A stretch of DNA of 6,388 nt from JAKORR01 sp964608495 (GTDB lineage Bacteria > Armatimonadota > Zipacnadia > Zipacnadales > FEN-943): the NCBI GenBank assembly GCA_964608495.1, contig CAZSOQ010000279.1, positions 1 to 6,388 on the forward strand. Direction: 5' to 3'. Positions 5,662 through 6,388 of the stretch are shown here, in pieces. The notes below the pieces were generated by a model, which worked only from the letters and a program-made list of their open reading frames with translations, had not been told where the DNA came from and did not search any database. Made by a program: the position numbers and the translations under genes. How positions within the stretch are numbered: the first letter of the stretch is position 1; every line of letters begins with the position of its first letter.

Positions 5662-6388
5662 ATGGTCTATAACCGCACCAAAATCGTCTGCACGCTAGGC
5701 CCGGCCAGCGAGGACGAGCAGGTGATCGCGTCCATGCTGGAGGCGGGCATGGACCTGGTCCGCCTCAACTTCTCCCACGGCGACCACGCCTGGCACGCCG
5801 CCACGATCGAGCAGGTCCGCAAGGTCGAGGCCGCCGCGGGCGCCTTCGTGGGCATCATCGCTGACCTGCAGGGCCCCCGCATCCGCGTGGGCCGCATCGC
5901 CGGCGGTGCCATGGACCTGCCCCAGGGCGCCGAGGTCCTGGTAACCACCGAGGACGTCCTCGGCCACGAGGGCCTTATCCCGGTGGGCTACCCCCTCCTC
6001 ACCCACGACCTTCAGCCCGGCCAGCGCCTCCTCCTGGACGACGGCCTGCTAGAGCTGCAAGTGCTCGAGGTCCTCGAGACCCGGCTTAGGTGCCTTGTCC
6101 TCATCGGCGGCGCGCTCCGGGAACAAAAGGGCGTCAACCTCCCTGGCGTGGCCGTCTCCGCCCCCACTGTCACCGACAAGGACCGCGACGACCTGGCCTT
6201 CGCCCTCGACCACAACGTGGACTACATCGCGCTCAGCTTCGTCCGCACCGCGGCCGACGTGATCCAGGCGCAAGAGCTGGTCCGCGAGCACGCCTCCGAC
6301 GCTCGGGTCGTGGCCAAGCTCGAGAAGCCCGAGGCCCTGGAAGAGCTGGACGAGATCATCCGCGCCGCCGACGCCATCATGGTGGCCC
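5662..6388 (+). CDS. pyk: Pyruvate kinase, N-terminal 242 residues (continues past window)
   Basis: Converts phosphoenolpyruvate and ADP to pyruvate and ATP at the end of glycolysis, in the cytoplasm. Family motifs run in order: KIVCTLGPAS (7-16), GMDLVRLNFSHG (29-40) with Arg34, Asn36 and Ser38, DLQGPRIRVG (68-77), the lid domain with DDGLLEL (126-132), KGVNLPG (156-162), VDYIALSFVR (186-195), and AKLEKPEALEELDEII (218-233) with catalytic Lys219 and metal ligand Glu221; the sequence stops just before the expected ARGDLG motif. ATG 5662 was chosen because GAGGGA ends 4 bases before it and the protein then begins at the usual place, a few residues before KIVCT. The segment normally DTKGPEIRT reads DLQGPRIRV, pointing to a potassium-independent enzyme. 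Isoleucine is encoded only by ATC, unlike in neighbouring ileS. It is transcribed away from the ileS operon from its own promoter. Confidence 0.5.
   Translation, partial: MVYNRTKIVCTLGPASEDEQVIASMLEAGMDLVRLNFSHGDHAWHAATIEQVRKVEAAAGAFVGIIADLQGPRIRVGRIAGGAMDLPQGAEVLVTTEDVLGHEGLIPVGYPLLTHDLQPGQRLLLDDGLLELQVLEVLETRLRCLVLIGGALREQKGVNLPGVAVSAPTVTDKDRDDLAFALDHNVDYIALSFVRTAADVIQAQELVREHASDARVVAKLEKPEALEELDEIIRAADAIMVA

Overview
This is ordinary chromosomal core-gene sequence from a GC-rich bacterium (about two-thirds G+C by eye). It holds a five-gene leftward operon and the start of one rightward gene, which diverge from a 358-base promoter region (5304-5661). No mobile element, CRISPR array, tRNA, rRNA or phage gene was seen, and no unknown defence or biosynthetic system. 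The interest lies in unusual residues, codon use and control signals within known genes.

Leftward operon, in transcription order: ileS (isoleucyl-tRNA synthetase, 5303-2505); a small TraR/DksA-type C4 zinc-finger protein (2471-2085); lspA (signal peptidase II, 2116-1583); lgt (prolipoprotein diacylglyceryl transferase, 1586-612); and an RluA/RluD-type pseudouridine synthase (622-1, cut by the window edge). Genes 2 to 5 overlap their neighbours by 32, 4 and 11 bases, and only 33 bases separate ileS from gene 2, so this looks like one transcript with coupled translation. The order ileS - DksA-like - lspA - pseudouridine synthase matches the Bacillus subtilis ileS-ylyA-lspA-ylyB cluster, here with lgt inserted after lspA. 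Lgt attaches diacylglycerol to the lipobox cysteine of pre-lipoproteins and LspA then cleaves the signal peptide, so two consecutive steps of lipoprotein maturation are encoded side by side, together with a tRNA charging enzyme, a probable RNA polymerase regulator and an RNA modifying enzyme.

Rightward gene: pyk (pyruvate kinase, 5662 to beyond 6388), the last ATP-forming step of glycolysis, preceded by a perfect extended -10 promoter and a leader of about 160 bases.

The organism cannot be named. The Firmicutes-like gene order in a GC-rich genome, the Cys-rich Lgt motif and the 'DLQGP' type of pyruvate kinase point to a GC-rich, possibly uncultivated bacterial lineage; this is inference only.

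Most useful observations: (1) the ileS promoter overlaps the upstream ATG at 5333, which places the true start at 5303 and leaves no room for a T-box; (2) IleRS has Gln in place of two normally conserved active-site His residues; (3) ileS uses the Ile codon ATA in 11 of 30 cases, against 4 of 45 in the other genes here; (4) pyruvate kinase has the Leu-Gln-x-x-x-x-Val signature of potassium-independent enzymes but Arg at the position that is normally Lys or Glu.
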